Positions 30,296 through 40,500 are shown, numbered from the stretch's first letter. The stretch is 64,000 bases of DNA from Bacteroidota bacterium (GCA_020832235.1 JAFIEZ010000010.1:124001-188000); one strand, 5' to 3'. Numbers and translations are program-made. Notes: generated by a model from the letters alone, not told the origin.

Positions 30296-33200
30296 ATGAG
30301 GCATGTGCACGTTCTATTAATGTTAGTTTTCCTATCCGGATACTCCGTAGCACAGTCACAATCTGAAATGACCGGCTTCCCGGAAAGAACAGCATCATTT
30401 GTAGTAACTCCAGATCAGAATCAGATACAACTCGACATCCTCACGTTGTCTAGCACAATTCTGATAATGCACGAGGGTATCATGCTATCTTCTGAGTATT
30501 GGAGCTTCAATCGCAACACGGGTGTTTTAACCATTCACTGGCCTGCCCAATGGTCCCCCTTTCCGCGAGAATTACAGGTTAAGTGGCGCTTCAGACCTAT
30601 TTCTATACCCCGGACGCTTCAACTCGACGAAGCACTTGCTGCTGACACATTATTAGAGAATGTCTTTGTCTCTCCTACACAAATGCAGCCCCGGGTCGAT
30701 TCTTTTGCTTCAACAAATCTGTCTGGGTCGGGCAGTATAACAAGAGGGGTCATCGTTGGAAGTAACCGCGACCTGGGTATAGAAAGCGGACTTCGTTTTG
30801 ACCTTACCGGATTCATAACCGACGACGTTTACATTACAGCCTCAATAACCGATCAGAATACATTTATTCAACCGGATGGCACCACTCAGAACCTCAGAGA
30901 GTTTGATCAGGTTTTTATCCGCTTGCAATCACCCCGAGTACAAGCACAATTTGGTGATATTGACGCGCAGTTTCAGTCGAGCAGTATCGCAAGGTTTGGC
31001 AGAAGGCTACAAGGAGCACAGGCTAGCTATGACCTTCGAAAAAAAGAACACGGCACCACAACAGCAGCTCTTGCAGTGATACGAGGAACATTCCGTACGG
31101 TAGAACTCACCGGGAGAGACGGAATACAAGGACCATACAGACTTACCAATACAGCTAATGATCCCTTTATCGTAGTTGTTGCCGGAACAGAACGAGTGTA
31201 TCTGGATGGAAGGTTGCTCGACCGGGGTGATGAAAACGACTATGTAATTGACTACAGCATTGGCGAGATTTATTTCACCAATCAACGAATCATACGAAAT
31301 ACCCATCGCATACGTGTTGAGTACCAGTATTTGAGCTCTGGTTTTACCCGAACGTTATCAGCGGCAGAATCAGATTATCATAACCTGCTGGGTGGCAGAA
31401 TGTCGGTTGGTGCAACTTTTATCAGAGAAGCCGACAATATTTCTTTAGACGATTTTACCGGCCTTTCAGAGCAGGACCTGAATTTACTTAGAAATACAAT
31501 CCCTGGAGAAAACACCCTATTCACGAGCGGTGCCGACAGCGTGGGGTTTCGACCTGATTCGCCATTCGCTTTGTACGTAAGACGAGATACGTTGATTCAG
31601 AATGAAACTATAACTATTTACGAGTTTGATCCGGGTAATCCACAATCTGTATTCAGGGTTCAGTTTACTAGAGTCGGGGAGGGGCAAGGGAGTTATCGGA
31701 GGTCATTACAGTCGGTTAGCGGTATTGTGTACGAATGGGTTGGTCCGGGCCAGGGTAGTTACGAGCCAGTACGCAGATTGCAGGCTCCCGAGCTCCGGCA
31801 GGTCTTATCTTTGAGAACATCCATACGGCCTGTTGATGGGTTATCGCTGGGTACTGAAGTGGCTTTAAGCACACAGGAGCAAAATCGATATGCCAGTGAT
31901 GCAGCACGGCATGCGCAAATGATCAGGTCTTTTGCACGTTGGGGAACCGGTACAGCGGGTGGGCAAGTGCTCAATCTTTGGTTGAATCACGAGTACAAAG
32001 CAGCCTCCTTTGTTTTCTTTGATCCGATTCGGGATGTGGAGTTTAACAGGAAATGGGATCTCTCTGATGGGTTACCCTCTTCAGAGCACTTATCGGAGGC
32101 TGGCGCCAAGTGGGAAGCCGGTCCTTCCAAATACCTGAGCTGGATAGTTCAGCATCTGGAGCGAACAGACAGGCGAGGATTCCGAAATGATGTAAACATG
32201 AATTGGGATTCTGATATCGGATCTGATGTAAGGCTTCATGCCGGATATTTAATCAGCGACAGAAATCAGTCCGGCCAGACGCGCTGGCAAAATATAGATG
32301 CTGAAACGGGTTGGGCGTTTAATGCAAATCAGAGTACAATCAGACCCTACTATCAAATTCATGGTGAACGTCGCGAAGAGAAAAATACGATGGATGAATT
32401 GCAACGCAATAGTTTTGGTCATCTGGATCACACCGTTGGTCTGCAATTTCAGCTTCGTAACGTAGCGACGGCAAGTGTGCAATACGGTCTGAGAAACGAT
32501 TATGAAGTCTTTTCAGATGAATTGAAGTTGAGTTCCAGAACTGTTGCTCCGGGAATTGAGATTCGTATATCGCCAGCTGACGGAATACAGTCACACAATA
32601 GAGTGGCCTATCAGGTACGTAAACCCACATCGCTATTCATTCAGGAGTTTGGAGCAGGTGAAACACGGGGTCTTGCCGTACGCTCCAATACAGATGCTCA
32701 ATTTTTGAATCGGGCTGTAGTCACATCAATTCTATATAATGTTGCCACGGAAAGTCGTTCTGTTTTACAGGAAACGTACCTTGAAGTCGGTCCAGAGTTC
32801 GGTCAGTATGTTTGGATTGATGTAAATGGCGATGGAATACCCCAGTTAGATGAGTTTTTCCCGGAACAAACGCCCGATGAAGGCACATTCATCCGGCAGC
32901 TGCTTCCTACAGAGGAACTGACTCCGGTTATTTCACTGCAGTTTCGCTGGAGGTCGGTGATCGACCCATATCGTATACATAGAGCATGGTTCACTCGCGG
33001 ACTTCGCTATAGTGGAACAATCGATATTCGGGAGCAAAGCGAAACTACATCACTTAAAGATATCTATCTGCTGCGACAGGAAACATTCCGGGGAGAGCAA
33101 ACCCTTTCGGGGCGAATAACCACTGATCAGCAATTGCAGTTATTCAGAAATAATCGCGATGTCAATATGACGATTCGATCAAGCAACTCTGTTTTAAAAA

Positions 33201-33757
33201 ACAGATTGGCGTCGGGGTCCGAAATGCAGAAGAATAGACTGTTAAATCTTTTTACAAGCTATAGGTTCACTCGGTACATTACGGCTCAAGTAGAAATTTC
33301 TGCTCAAAATCAGTTACTTACAAGTGATGGAATTGCATCCAGAAATTATGATATACAAACAACGCAAATTGAGCCTGGGGTACAGTATACTACTGCAGGT
33401 AACTTTAGAGTAGCGACATTTATAACTTTTCTGAATGGCATCGACTCAGATGTGGTAAACAGAGCTGAATTAAGGGGCTATAGTGTGCGTACAGAGGCTG
33501 CCGTACCAGTTTCACAGAATTTTTCTATATCATCAAATACGGCTTTTCGAAGCATGCAGGTAGGAGGATTGACGTCGGCAACCTCTGAATTTGTGCTAAC
33601 AAATGGTGCCGGTACTGGAGAGAGCTGGATATGGGGCATGCAGCTTTTATGGCGGGTTTCATCGCAGTTAAGGGCAACTGCACAGTACAACGGGCGCACG
33701 GTACAGGGGGGCAGATCTATACAAACGGCAAGGGTTACCGTATCGGCAAACTTTTAA
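30296..33757 (+). CDS. Large secreted, predicted outer-membrane beta-rich protein with EF-hand-type loop
   Basis: Signal peptide MRHVHVLLMLVFLSGYSVAQS; many alternating hydrophobic strands, C-terminal ...TARVTVSANF; canonical 12-residue EF loop DVNGDGIPQLDE. Confidence 0.6.
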   Translation: MRHVHVLLMLVFLSGYSVAQSQSEMTGFPERTASFVVTPDQNQIQLDILTLSSTILIMHEGIMLSSEYWSFNRNTGVLTIHWPAQWSPFPRELQVKWRFRPISIPRTLQLDEALAADTLLENVFVSPTQMQPRVDSFASTNLSGSGSITRGVIVGSNRDLGIESGLRFDLTGFITDDVYITASITDQNTFIQPDGTTQNLREFDQVFIRLQSPRVQAQFGDIDAQFQSSSIARFGRRLQGAQASYDLRKKEHGTTTAALAVIRGTFRTVELTGRDGIQGPYRLTNTANDPFIVVVAGTERVYLDGRLLDRGDENDYVIDYSIGEIYFTNQRIIRNTHRIRVEYQYLSSGFTRTLSAAESDYHNLLGGRMSVGATFIREADNISLDDFTGLSEQDLNLLRNTIPGENTLFTSGADSVGFRPDSPFALYVRRDTLIQNETITIYEFDPGNPQSVFRVQFTRVGEGQGSYRRSLQSVSGIVYEWVGPGQGSYEPVRRLQAPELRQVLSLRTSIRPVDGLSLGTEVALSTQEQNRYASDAARHAQMIRSFARWGTGTAGGQVLNLWLNHEYKAASFVFFDPIRDVEFNRKWDLSDGLPSSEHLSEAGAKWEAGPSKYLSWIVQHLERTDRRGFRNDVNMNWDSDIGSDVRLHAGYLISDRNQSGQTRWQNIDAETGWAFNANQSTIRPYYQIHGERREEKNTMDELQRNSFGHLDHTVGLQFQLRNVATASVQYGLRNDYEVFSDELKLSSRTVAPGIEIRISPADGIQSHNRVAYQVRKPTSLFIQEFGAGETRGLAVRSNTDAQFLNRAVVTSILYNVATESRSVLQETYLEVGPEFGQYVWIDVNGDGIPQLDEFFPEQTPDEGTFIRQLLPTEELTPVISLQFRWRSVIDPYRIHRAWFTRGLRYSGTIDIREQSETTSLKDIYLLRQETFRGEQTLSGRITTDQQLQLFRNNRDVNMTIRSSNSVLKNRLASGSEMQKNRLLNLFTSYRFTRYITAQVEISAQNQLLTSDGIASRNYDIQTTQIEPGVQYTTAGNFRVATFITFLNGIDSDVVNRAELRGYSVRTEAAVPVSQNFSISSNTAFRSMQVGGLTSATSEFVLTNGAGTGESWIWGMQLLWRVSSQLRATAQYNGRTVQGGRSIQTARVTVSANF

Positions 33758-33951
33758 TGCGTGAAGAAATTATAAAACCATGTTTTAGTACTTTGATTTA
33801 GGGGGTTTTATTGTTAACATTTCACTCTATAACCTATTGTTACGGATTAAAAGTGGGGTGATTGCTTCTTTGACATTTAAGCGGAAATCATCTATCATTT
33901 TGAATTCAAATTTTTAAGACAGACAACAAACAAAGAAAAACTGGAGAATCT

Positions 33952-34698
33952 ATGTCCTTGTCATTTGGCACCCTGCTTATGCAAGTTGGATTGGAAGAAG
34001 GTCCTTTTAACGTACTTGTATACTACTTCAACGAAGGTGGCACATTCATGTGGCCGGTATTGATCTGTGTGATCATCGGGCTGGCAATATTTCTGGAGCG
34101 CGTTATAACGCTCAATCGTGCCGATATCAACACTCGTAAATTTATTCTGGACGTTAAAGACGCCCTCCAGACTGGCGGTATCCCTGCTGCAGAAGAGCTG
34201 TGTTCTCAAACACGCGGTCCTGTAGCCTCTGTATTTCAGGCAGGTCTTCTTCGGGCTGATGAAGGTATTGAAGCAGCTGAAAAAGCAATTACAGCCTATG
34301 GTTCAATTGAAATGAGCTTTCTTGAGCGTGGCGTAGTATGGATTTCGTTATTTATCGCACTGGCACCACTGTTCGGGTTTACCGGAACGGTAGTAGGTAT
34401 GATTATTGCCTTTGACGCTATTGAAGCGGCCGGTGATATTTCGCCCTCACTTGTAGCAGGTGGTATTAAAGTTGCTCTTCTTACAACGGTTGCCGGTCTT
34501 CTGGGTGCCATTGTACTGCAAATTGGTTACAACTACTGTATTTCCAAGATTGACAGGCTGGTAGTTGAGATGGAAGAAAGCTCCATTGTACTTATTGATT
34601 CCATTGCACTGATGAGCCAAGGCAAGAAGATACTTACTGCTGAAGAGCAGGCAAAAGTAGATTCTGTAAAAACTGACGAAAGCGATAGTAAAGAATAA
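33952..34698 (+). CDS. MotA/TolQ/ExbB-family proton channel protein
   Basis: Three TM segments; LAPLFGFTGTVVGMIIAFDAI and LVAGGIKVALLTTVAGLLGAI. Confidence 0.92.
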   Translation: MSLSFGTLLMQVGLEEGPFNVLVYYFNEGGTFMWPVLICVIIGLAIFLERVITLNRADINTRKFILDVKDALQTGGIPAAEELCSQTRGPVASVFQAGLLRADEGIEAAEKAITAYGSIEMSFLERGVVWISLFIALAPLFGFTGTVVGMIIAFDAIEAAGDISPSLVAGGIKVALLTTVAGLLGAIVLQIGYNYCISKIDRLVVEMEESSIVLIDSIALMSQGKKILTAEEQAKVDSVKTDESDSKE

Positions 34699-34715
34699 TT
34701 TAACCCTCTCAAAAC

Positions 34716-34988
34716 ATGAGTATACAAGAAATTGCACTTACTGGTGCCCTCACTCTTCTTGGCCTCGCCTTGCTTTTGATAGCGGTTTTTGGATTAAAAA
34801 ATATCTTTACCGGAAAGCATGAAGTGACCAAGATTCTGGTGGTACTTGCTCCATTTGTAGTATTCGGTATTACATTTGGTGTTACCGGCCAGACAACTGA
34901 GTCTGCGCTTACCACTCTACTAGTACTTATTGGAGCCATGGTTCTGATGATATTCTTCGGTGGTGTTCGCAGTTCATTTAAATTTTAA
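34716..34988 (+). CDS. Small (90 aa) membrane protein embedded in ExbB-ExbD cluster
   Basis: Three hydrophobic segments; 17 nt after exbB-like and 22 nt before exbD-like gene. Confidence 0.75.
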   Translation: MSIQEIALTGALTLLGLALLLIAVFGLKNIFTGKHEVTKILVVLAPFVVFGITFGVTGQTTESALTTLLVLIGAMVLMIFFGGVRSSFKF

Positions 34989-35010
34989 ATTAACCCGATA
35001 AGGACTACCA

Positions 35011-35571
35011 ATGTTTGGTAAGAAAAAAGTTAGACGTGGGGCCGAGATACCATCATCATCGTTGGCCGATATCGCGTTTCTCTTGCTGGTGTTCTTTCTG
35101 GTTGTAACTACGATTGATGTAGATACCGGAATTGGATTGGTACTGCCTCCACCACCGGATGATACAACGCCTCCGCCTCCCATACGTGAGCGCAATCTCA
35201 TGAAGATCCTGGTTAACAATCAGGGGATGGTTCTGATCAATGGTCAACCAACGGCTGTAAATGACGTTCGTGAACGAGTGGTTAACTTTGTAGATAATGC
35301 AAACAGAGCCAATGATCCTGATATGTCCGTTTCGCCTCAGGCTGCTATTGTATCAATACAAACAGCGCGTCAAACCCCTTATGAAGTATATATCAATATG
35401 CTGGATGAAGTGAGGGGGGCTTATGCAGAGCTCAGAGATGCATCGAGCATGGCGATGTTTGGCATGAGGTACGAAAGGTATCGTGCTACACTAGCAAGTC
35501 CCGCAGATGATGTAATTCGTCAAATGTATCCGATGAACGTTTCGATCGCGGAACCAGACCCGGGAAATTAG
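35011..35571 (+). CDS. ExbD/TolR-family protein (first)
   Basis: SSSLADIAFLLLVFFLVVTTIDVDTGI with conserved TM Asp, then Pro-rich LPPPPDDTTPPPPIRER. Confidence 0.9.
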   Translation: MFGKKKVRRGAEIPSSSLADIAFLLLVFFLVVTTIDVDTGIGLVLPPPPDDTTPPPPIRERNLMKILVNNQGMVLINGQPTAVNDVRERVVNFVDNANRANDPDMSVSPQAAIVSIQTARQTPYEVYINMLDEVRGAYAELRDASSMAMFGMRYERYRATLASPADDVIRQMYPMNVSIAEPDPGN

Positions 35572-35586
35572 ATTAAAGAGTAACCT

Positions 35587-36033
35587 ATGTCAAAGTTCCA
35601 GAAAAAAAATGCCAAGGCTAAACAGGAAGTGCCTACAACAGCGATGCCCGACATCGTTTTTATGCTCCTGATTTTCTTCATGGTAACTACCGTACTTCGT
35701 GAAGTTACACTTCAGGTGCGTGTAGAGCTTACTCGTGCTGAGAATATTGAGAAAATTGAGCAAAAGCGCCTGGTTAGTTACATTTATATTGGCCCAAGAA
35801 TAATCGGCAATAATATGTACGGTGAAACTAGGGTTCAGATTGATGACGCACTCATCGACGAACTGGTTTTCATCCGCAGAATTATGTACGATAAGTTGCT
35901 TGAACAACCAAGACTTATCGTTTCCCTTCGTGTAGACAGGGAGTCGGAAATGGGAATCGTAACCGACGTACAGCAGGAGTTAAGACAAGCAGGTACACTG
36001 CAAATCAACTACTCCACCAGACGTCTGCAATAA
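35587..36033 (+). CDS. ExbD/TolR-family protein (second)
   Basis: TTAMPDIVFMLLIFFMVTTVLREVTLQ with conserved TM Asp. Confidence 0.9.
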   Translation: MSKFQKKNAKAKQEVPTTAMPDIVFMLLIFFMVTTVLREVTLQVRVELTRAENIEKIEQKRLVSYIYIGPRIIGNNMYGETRVQIDDALIDELVFIRRIMYDKLLEQPRLIVSLRVDRESEMGIVTDVQQELRQAGTLQINYSTRRLQ

Positions 36034-36054
36034 TCCCCGTTTATCCGTATTTTT

Positions 36055-36089
36055 AAAGGTCATCTGCTTTTTGCAGGTGACCTTTTTTT
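36055..36089 (+). terminator. Intrinsic terminator after second exbD-like gene
   Basis: AAAGGTCATCTGC-ttttt-GCAGGTGACCTTTTTTT. Confidence 0.88.
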
Positions 36090-36106
36090 ATTTATAAAAG
36101 ACAATC

Positions 36107-37159
36107 ATGAGCAAGGCAGCATTTACACCGGTATCCGATTTATCTCGAAATAAAGTAATTAAACATATCCAGGCGATCGTATCCAAATCTGAACCCGATA
36201 TGGCACATATCGTGCGGGGAATCGGTGACGACTGTGCCGTAATCAGAGTAGATGGTCAGACTTACCTGAGACTTTCAACTTCAGAGACCTATGTGGAGGG
36301 CGTTGACTTTGACCTTACCTATGCCCCACTTCAACATGTGGGCTATAAGTTGGTTTCTGCAGCCTTAAGCGATATCTACGCAATGAATGGACAGCCCGAA
36401 AGCATGCTTGTTAACATTGCACTTCCGAATAAAATATCTACGGAAATGATCAATCTCCTTTTTGAAGGTATAGGGAAGGCTGCAAAAGTGTATAGCTGCC
36501 CGATGGTTGGAGGTGATATTACCGCATCTTCTTCGGGACTCGTAGTGAGTATTTCTGTAAATGGTGTGGTACATGAAGATGCAGTAACATATAGGTCTGG
36601 CGCGGCCGTGAATGATGCCTTATGTGTCACAGGTGATTTGGGTGGAGCATTTGCCGGGTTAAAAATTTTGCTTAGAGAAAAAAGATATTGGCTTGATAAT
36701 GGGGCAGAAACGAATTTTCAACCCGACTTATCTGACTACGAGTATGTGGTTCGCCGGCAGTTGGTACCTGAATCCCGAAATGATATTATCACTGCTTTTG
36801 CTGAACTTAACATAGTACCCACTGCAATGATCGATATCAGTAAGAATCTGCTTCAAGATACGATGCAGCTCATTAATGCTTCTGGAGTTGGCGTTAAACT
36901 CTACAGTGGTGCTATTCCTATTGCATTGGAAACCCGAGCTGTAGCTGATGAGTTTGAAGAAGATGTAGATCAATACGCGTTACAGGGCGGTGAAGACTAT
37001 GAACTCTTGTTTACAATGCCCGAAAAAGACGTAAATATACTGGTAGAACACTTCAAAGATGTTGTGGTTATTGGTAAGATTTTACCCAAAAGTAAAGGGA
37101 TGCAAATGCAGACAGGAAGTGGAGATACGATGCATTTTGACACATCACAAATGGAATGA
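36107..37159 (+). CDS. thiL: Thiamine-monophosphate kinase
   Basis: GIGDDCAVI, AALSDIYAMNGQPESMLVNIALP, GGDITASSSGLVVSISVNG, QGGEDYELLFT. Confidence 0.94.
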   Translation: MSKAAFTPVSDLSRNKVIKHIQAIVSKSEPDMAHIVRGIGDDCAVIRVDGQTYLRLSTSETYVEGVDFDLTYAPLQHVGYKLVSAALSDIYAMNGQPESMLVNIALPNKISTEMINLLFEGIGKAAKVYSCPMVGGDITASSSGLVVSISVNGVVHEDAVTYRSGAAVNDALCVTGDLGGAFAGLKILLREKRYWLDNGAETNFQPDLSDYEYVVRRQLVPESRNDIITAFAELNIVPTAMIDISKNLLQDTMQLINASGVGVKLYSGAIPIALETRAVADEFEEDVDQYALQGGEDYELLFTMPEKDVNILVEHFKDVVVIGKILPKSKGMQMQTGSGDTMHFDTSQME

Positions 37160-37256
37160 GTTCACTATTTTTACCGTTCATTGTTTAGAGAAAATTTTAA
37201 TTAACAATCTATTCAGAAATCGTATCTGACACGACTGAATATCAAACCTTCCCTCA

Positions 37257-39443
37257 ATGTCTAAAGACACCCCAAAAAAAGAAAATAACCCTCAGGCTCC
37301 AGGAAAAGGCCCACGTGTATCTATTTGGATTTACCTTGCCATCCTTCTGATATTATTATCTATACATTCACTTTTCTCTATCCCTGATTCGGCCGACCGA
37401 ATAGAGTATTCTACTTTTTTAAATCATGTGCGCAGCGGGCATGTTGAAGAAGTAACCGTAGTAAATGGTGTTGAAATCAGAGGTAATTTCAAACAAAGTG
37501 CCGTAGAAAGCGGGCAGGTGAGTGTACCCGAGCGGCCGGCATCCAACTGGACAAATACACCTGCAGAGCCCATACTACGGTTCACAACCACGAAATTCGA
37601 GGGAGACGACATCCGTCCGATACTAGAAGAATTTGACGTAAAATATGACGCAAAAATTGAGGAAAACTGGTTTAGTGGGATTTTTACCTGGCTTCTTTTT
37701 CTCCTGGTGCTTGTAGCTTTCTGGATTTTCATATTTAGAAGGATGAATCCCGGACAGCAAGTTCTCAATATTGGCAAAAACAAGGCTATGCTGTATGATA
37801 AGTCCAGCGAGAACAAGGTTACGTTTAAAGATGTAGCCGGACTACAGGAAGCTAAAGAAGAAGTTGAAGAGGTTGTCGCTTTTCTGAAGAGTCCGGAAAA
37901 GTTCACAAAACTAGGTGGTAAAATTCCCAAAGGTGTACTGCTTGTAGGACCGCCGGGAACAGGGAAAACACTCATGGCCAAGGCTACCGCCGGTGAAGCT
38001 GATGTGCCGTTTTTCAGTCTAAGTGGCTCAGATTTTGTTGAAATGTTCGTTGGTGTAGGTGCAGCTCGTGTTCGAGATCTTTTCAAACAGGCTAAAGAAA
38101 AAGCACCCTGCATAATTTTCATCGATGAGATTGATGCCATTGGAAGGAGTCGTGGTAAAAATGCGACAACGGGGTCTAACGACGAACGGGAGAACACCTT
38201 AAACCAGCTGCTGGCTGAAATGGATGGTTTTGGCACTGAGAAGGGTGTTATTATGATGGCTGCTACCAACAGGCCAGATATTTTAGACTCGGCTTTGTTA
38301 CGTCCGGGGCGATTTGACAGACAAATACTGATTGACAAACCCGATTTGAACGGAAGGCTGGAAGTGCTGAACGTACACCTTCAAAAAATTAAAAAGTCGG
38401 ATGACCTGGATGTAAAACTCCTAGCAACACAGACCCCTGGTTTTGCCGGTGCAGAATTGGCAAACATGTGTAATGAGGCCGCACTTTTAGCCGCTCGAAG
38501 GAATAAAGAATTTGTTGAAATGATTGACTTTCAAGATGCCATTGAGCGTGTAGTAGCGGGTTTGGAGAAAAAAAATAAGATTATTAGTCCACGTGAACGA
38601 GAGATTGTTGCCTACCATGAATCGGGGCATGCAATTGTTGGCTGGTATCTTGAACATACTGATCCGGTAATGAAGGTAAGTATTGTTCCTCGTGGGTTAG
38701 CCGCTTTGGGCTACACCCTTCAAACCCCTCTGGAAGACCGTTTTCTGATGACCAGAGAAGAGCTTATGGATAAAATCTGCGCACTGTTGGGCGGTCGTGT
38801 AGCGGAAGACATAATTTTCGGTAAGGTATCAACCGGTGCTCAAAACGATCTTGAGCGAATTACCAACATGGCTTTCGCTATGGTTGCGGTGTACGGTATG
38901 AGTGAAGAGCTTGGGAATATTTCATACTACGACTCCGGTAATCCGGATGGTAGTTTCGGATTTAACAAGAAGTACTCAGAAAGTACGTCTCAACGAATAG
39001 ATGAAACCATCCGAAAGGTTATAGACGATTGCTACAAGCGCACAAAAGATCTTTTAACTGAACACCAGGATAAATTAGAGCAAATGGCTAAAACATTGCT
39101 GAAAAAGGAAATTCTGACTGGTGCTGATTTAATTGATATGCTTGGTGAACGTCCTTATGGTAATTATCCGATATCAAAAGAGGATGTTGATAAAATCAGA
39201 GAAATTCGTCAAACTGAAATTGAAGAGAAGGAGCGAATTGAGGCTGAGAAGAAGATTATTGCCGAAATCAGTTCAAATGATGAGGGCAATGTAAGTGTGT
39301 CTTTAGAATCGGATGGCGACGCCTCAACAGCAACCGATGAGACTAAAGATACCAATGATGCGCCAGAAAACAGCTCAGAGGATACTTCAGATAGGGAAAA
39401 TGAAGGAAAATCCAATGAGGACGAAAAAAAAACGAATAGTTAA
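37257..39443 (+). CDS. ftsH: ATP-dependent zinc metalloprotease FtsH
   Basis: TFKDVAGLQEAKEEVEEVVAFLKSPEKF, GPPGTGKTLMAKA, SRH GRFDRQI, HESGHAIVGW zinc motif. Confidence 0.97.
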   Translation: MSKDTPKKENNPQAPGKGPRVSIWIYLAILLILLSIHSLFSIPDSADRIEYSTFLNHVRSGHVEEVTVVNGVEIRGNFKQSAVESGQVSVPERPASNWTNTPAEPILRFTTTKFEGDDIRPILEEFDVKYDAKIEENWFSGIFTWLLFLLVLVAFWIFIFRRMNPGQQVLNIGKNKAMLYDKSSENKVTFKDVAGLQEAKEEVEEVVAFLKSPEKFTKLGGKIPKGVLLVGPPGTGKTLMAKATAGEADVPFFSLSGSDFVEMFVGVGAARVRDLFKQAKEKAPCIIFIDEIDAIGRSRGKNATTGSNDERENTLNQLLAEMDGFGTEKGVIMMAATNRPDILDSALLRPGRFDRQILIDKPDLNGRLEVLNVHLQKIKKSDDLDVKLLATQTPGFAGAELANMCNEAALLAARRNKEFVEMIDFQDAIERVVAGLEKKNKIISPREREIVAYHESGHAIVGWYLEHTDPVMKVSIVPRGLAALGYTLQTPLEDRFLMTREELMDKICALLGGRVAEDIIFGKVSTGAQNDLERITNMAFAMVAVYGMSEELGNISYYDSGNPDGSFGFNKKYSESTSQRIDETIRKVIDDCYKRTKDLLTEHQDKLEQMAKTLLKKEILTGADLIDMLGERPYGNYPISKEDVDKIREIRQTEIEEKERIEAEKKIIAEISSNDEGNVSVSLESDGDASTATDETKDTNDAPENSSEDTSDRENEGKSNEDEKKTNS

Positions 39444-39510
39444 TGAATGTTTTTGGTCAACAGGCAGTTATTAGTTACTCACAATACGATTTCAAGAGCA
39501 ACTATACACT

Positions 39511-40410
39511 ATGATTACTACAAATCTGAAACGCATTTACGACCCAACATTCGTTGTTACACCAGAGTACAGAGCGTCACTGCCTGATCTGCAGAATGGA
39601 CCTGCGTCTTTAATCGAGGGAGAAAATGTACCAATACAACAGGTTGGTATCTCAAACTTTAAGCTTCCGCTTCGTTATCCTACACGGGAAGGAAAAGAGC
39701 TAACCCTCGAGACATCCGTTGACGGCTACGTTAGCTTAGACGCAGGTAAGAAGGGTATAAATATGAGCCGTATAATGCGCTCATTTTATAAGTTTCAGGA
39801 TGAGCTATTTCATCAGGATGTGCTGGAATATGTTCTTCATATGTATCGTGATGACCTCAAGGCAAAAGATGCATATGTTAATTTGAACATCAATTATCCT
39901 GTATTAACGAAGAGCTTGCGTAGTGATCTGGCGGGATATCAGTACTATACGGTAACCCACGAAGGTGTTATGAATGAGAAAGGTGTAATGAGGAGATTCA
40001 TGCACTTCGAATTTGTATATAGCTCGGCGTGCCCTTGCTCATACGAGCTTGCCGAACACGCACGCGAAACACGAGAAGTTGCTACCATACCACATAGCCA
40101 GCGAAGTGTAGCGTATATTACTGTTGAATTGAATGAAGCCATGTGGGTAGAAGACATGGTAGATTTGTGCAGAGATGCTGTAAAAACAGAGACACAGGTC
40201 ATGGTAAAACGTGAAGATGAGCAGGCGTTTGCCGAACTAAACGGAGCATATCAGAAGTTCGTAGAAGACGCTGCGAGGTTGTTCTCTTTGAAACTGAACG
40301 GCCACTCAGCTGTAAAAGACTTCGTCGTACGATGTGTGCATATGGAAAGCCTGCACAGCCACGATGCCGTTTCGCGAATTTGCAAGGGAGTCCCTGGCGG
40401 CTTGCGTTGA
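39511..40410 (+). CDS. folE2: GTP cyclohydrolase FolE2 (type IB)
   Basis: IQQVGISNFKLPLRYPTREG, KKGINMSRIMRSF, SACPCSYEL, CVHMESLHSHDAVSR. Confidence 0.88.
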   Translation: MITTNLKRIYDPTFVVTPEYRASLPDLQNGPASLIEGENVPIQQVGISNFKLPLRYPTREGKELTLETSVDGYVSLDAGKKGINMSRIMRSFYKFQDELFHQDVLEYVLHMYRDDLKAKDAYVNLNINYPVLTKSLRSDLAGYQYYTVTHEGVMNEKGVMRRFMHFEFVYSSACPCSYELAEHARETREVATIPHSQRSVAYITVELNEAMWVEDMVDLCRDAVKTETQVMVKREDEQAFAELNGAYQKFVEDAARLFSLKLNGHSAVKDFVVRCVHMESLHSHDAVSRICKGVPGGLR

Positions 40411-40436
40411 GAGCATGATCAATCGCGTATGATAGT

Positions 40437-40474
40437 ATAAAGGGTTGCTTAACTAGTGTTAAGCAACCCTTTAT
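40437..40474. terminator. Bidirectional terminator between folE2 and kgd
   Basis: ATAAAGGGTTGCTTAAC-TAGT-GTTAAGCAACCCTTTAT: perfect 17-bp stem. Confidence 0.88.
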
Positions 40475-40500
40475 CATTTTCAGCTCGTGTCTTAACTGCC

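Noticed and set aside
37424-38338. 304-aa minus-strand ORF
   Set aside because: Antisense to the conserved ftsH AAA+ region; Ser-rich composition mirrors codon bias of the sense gene.
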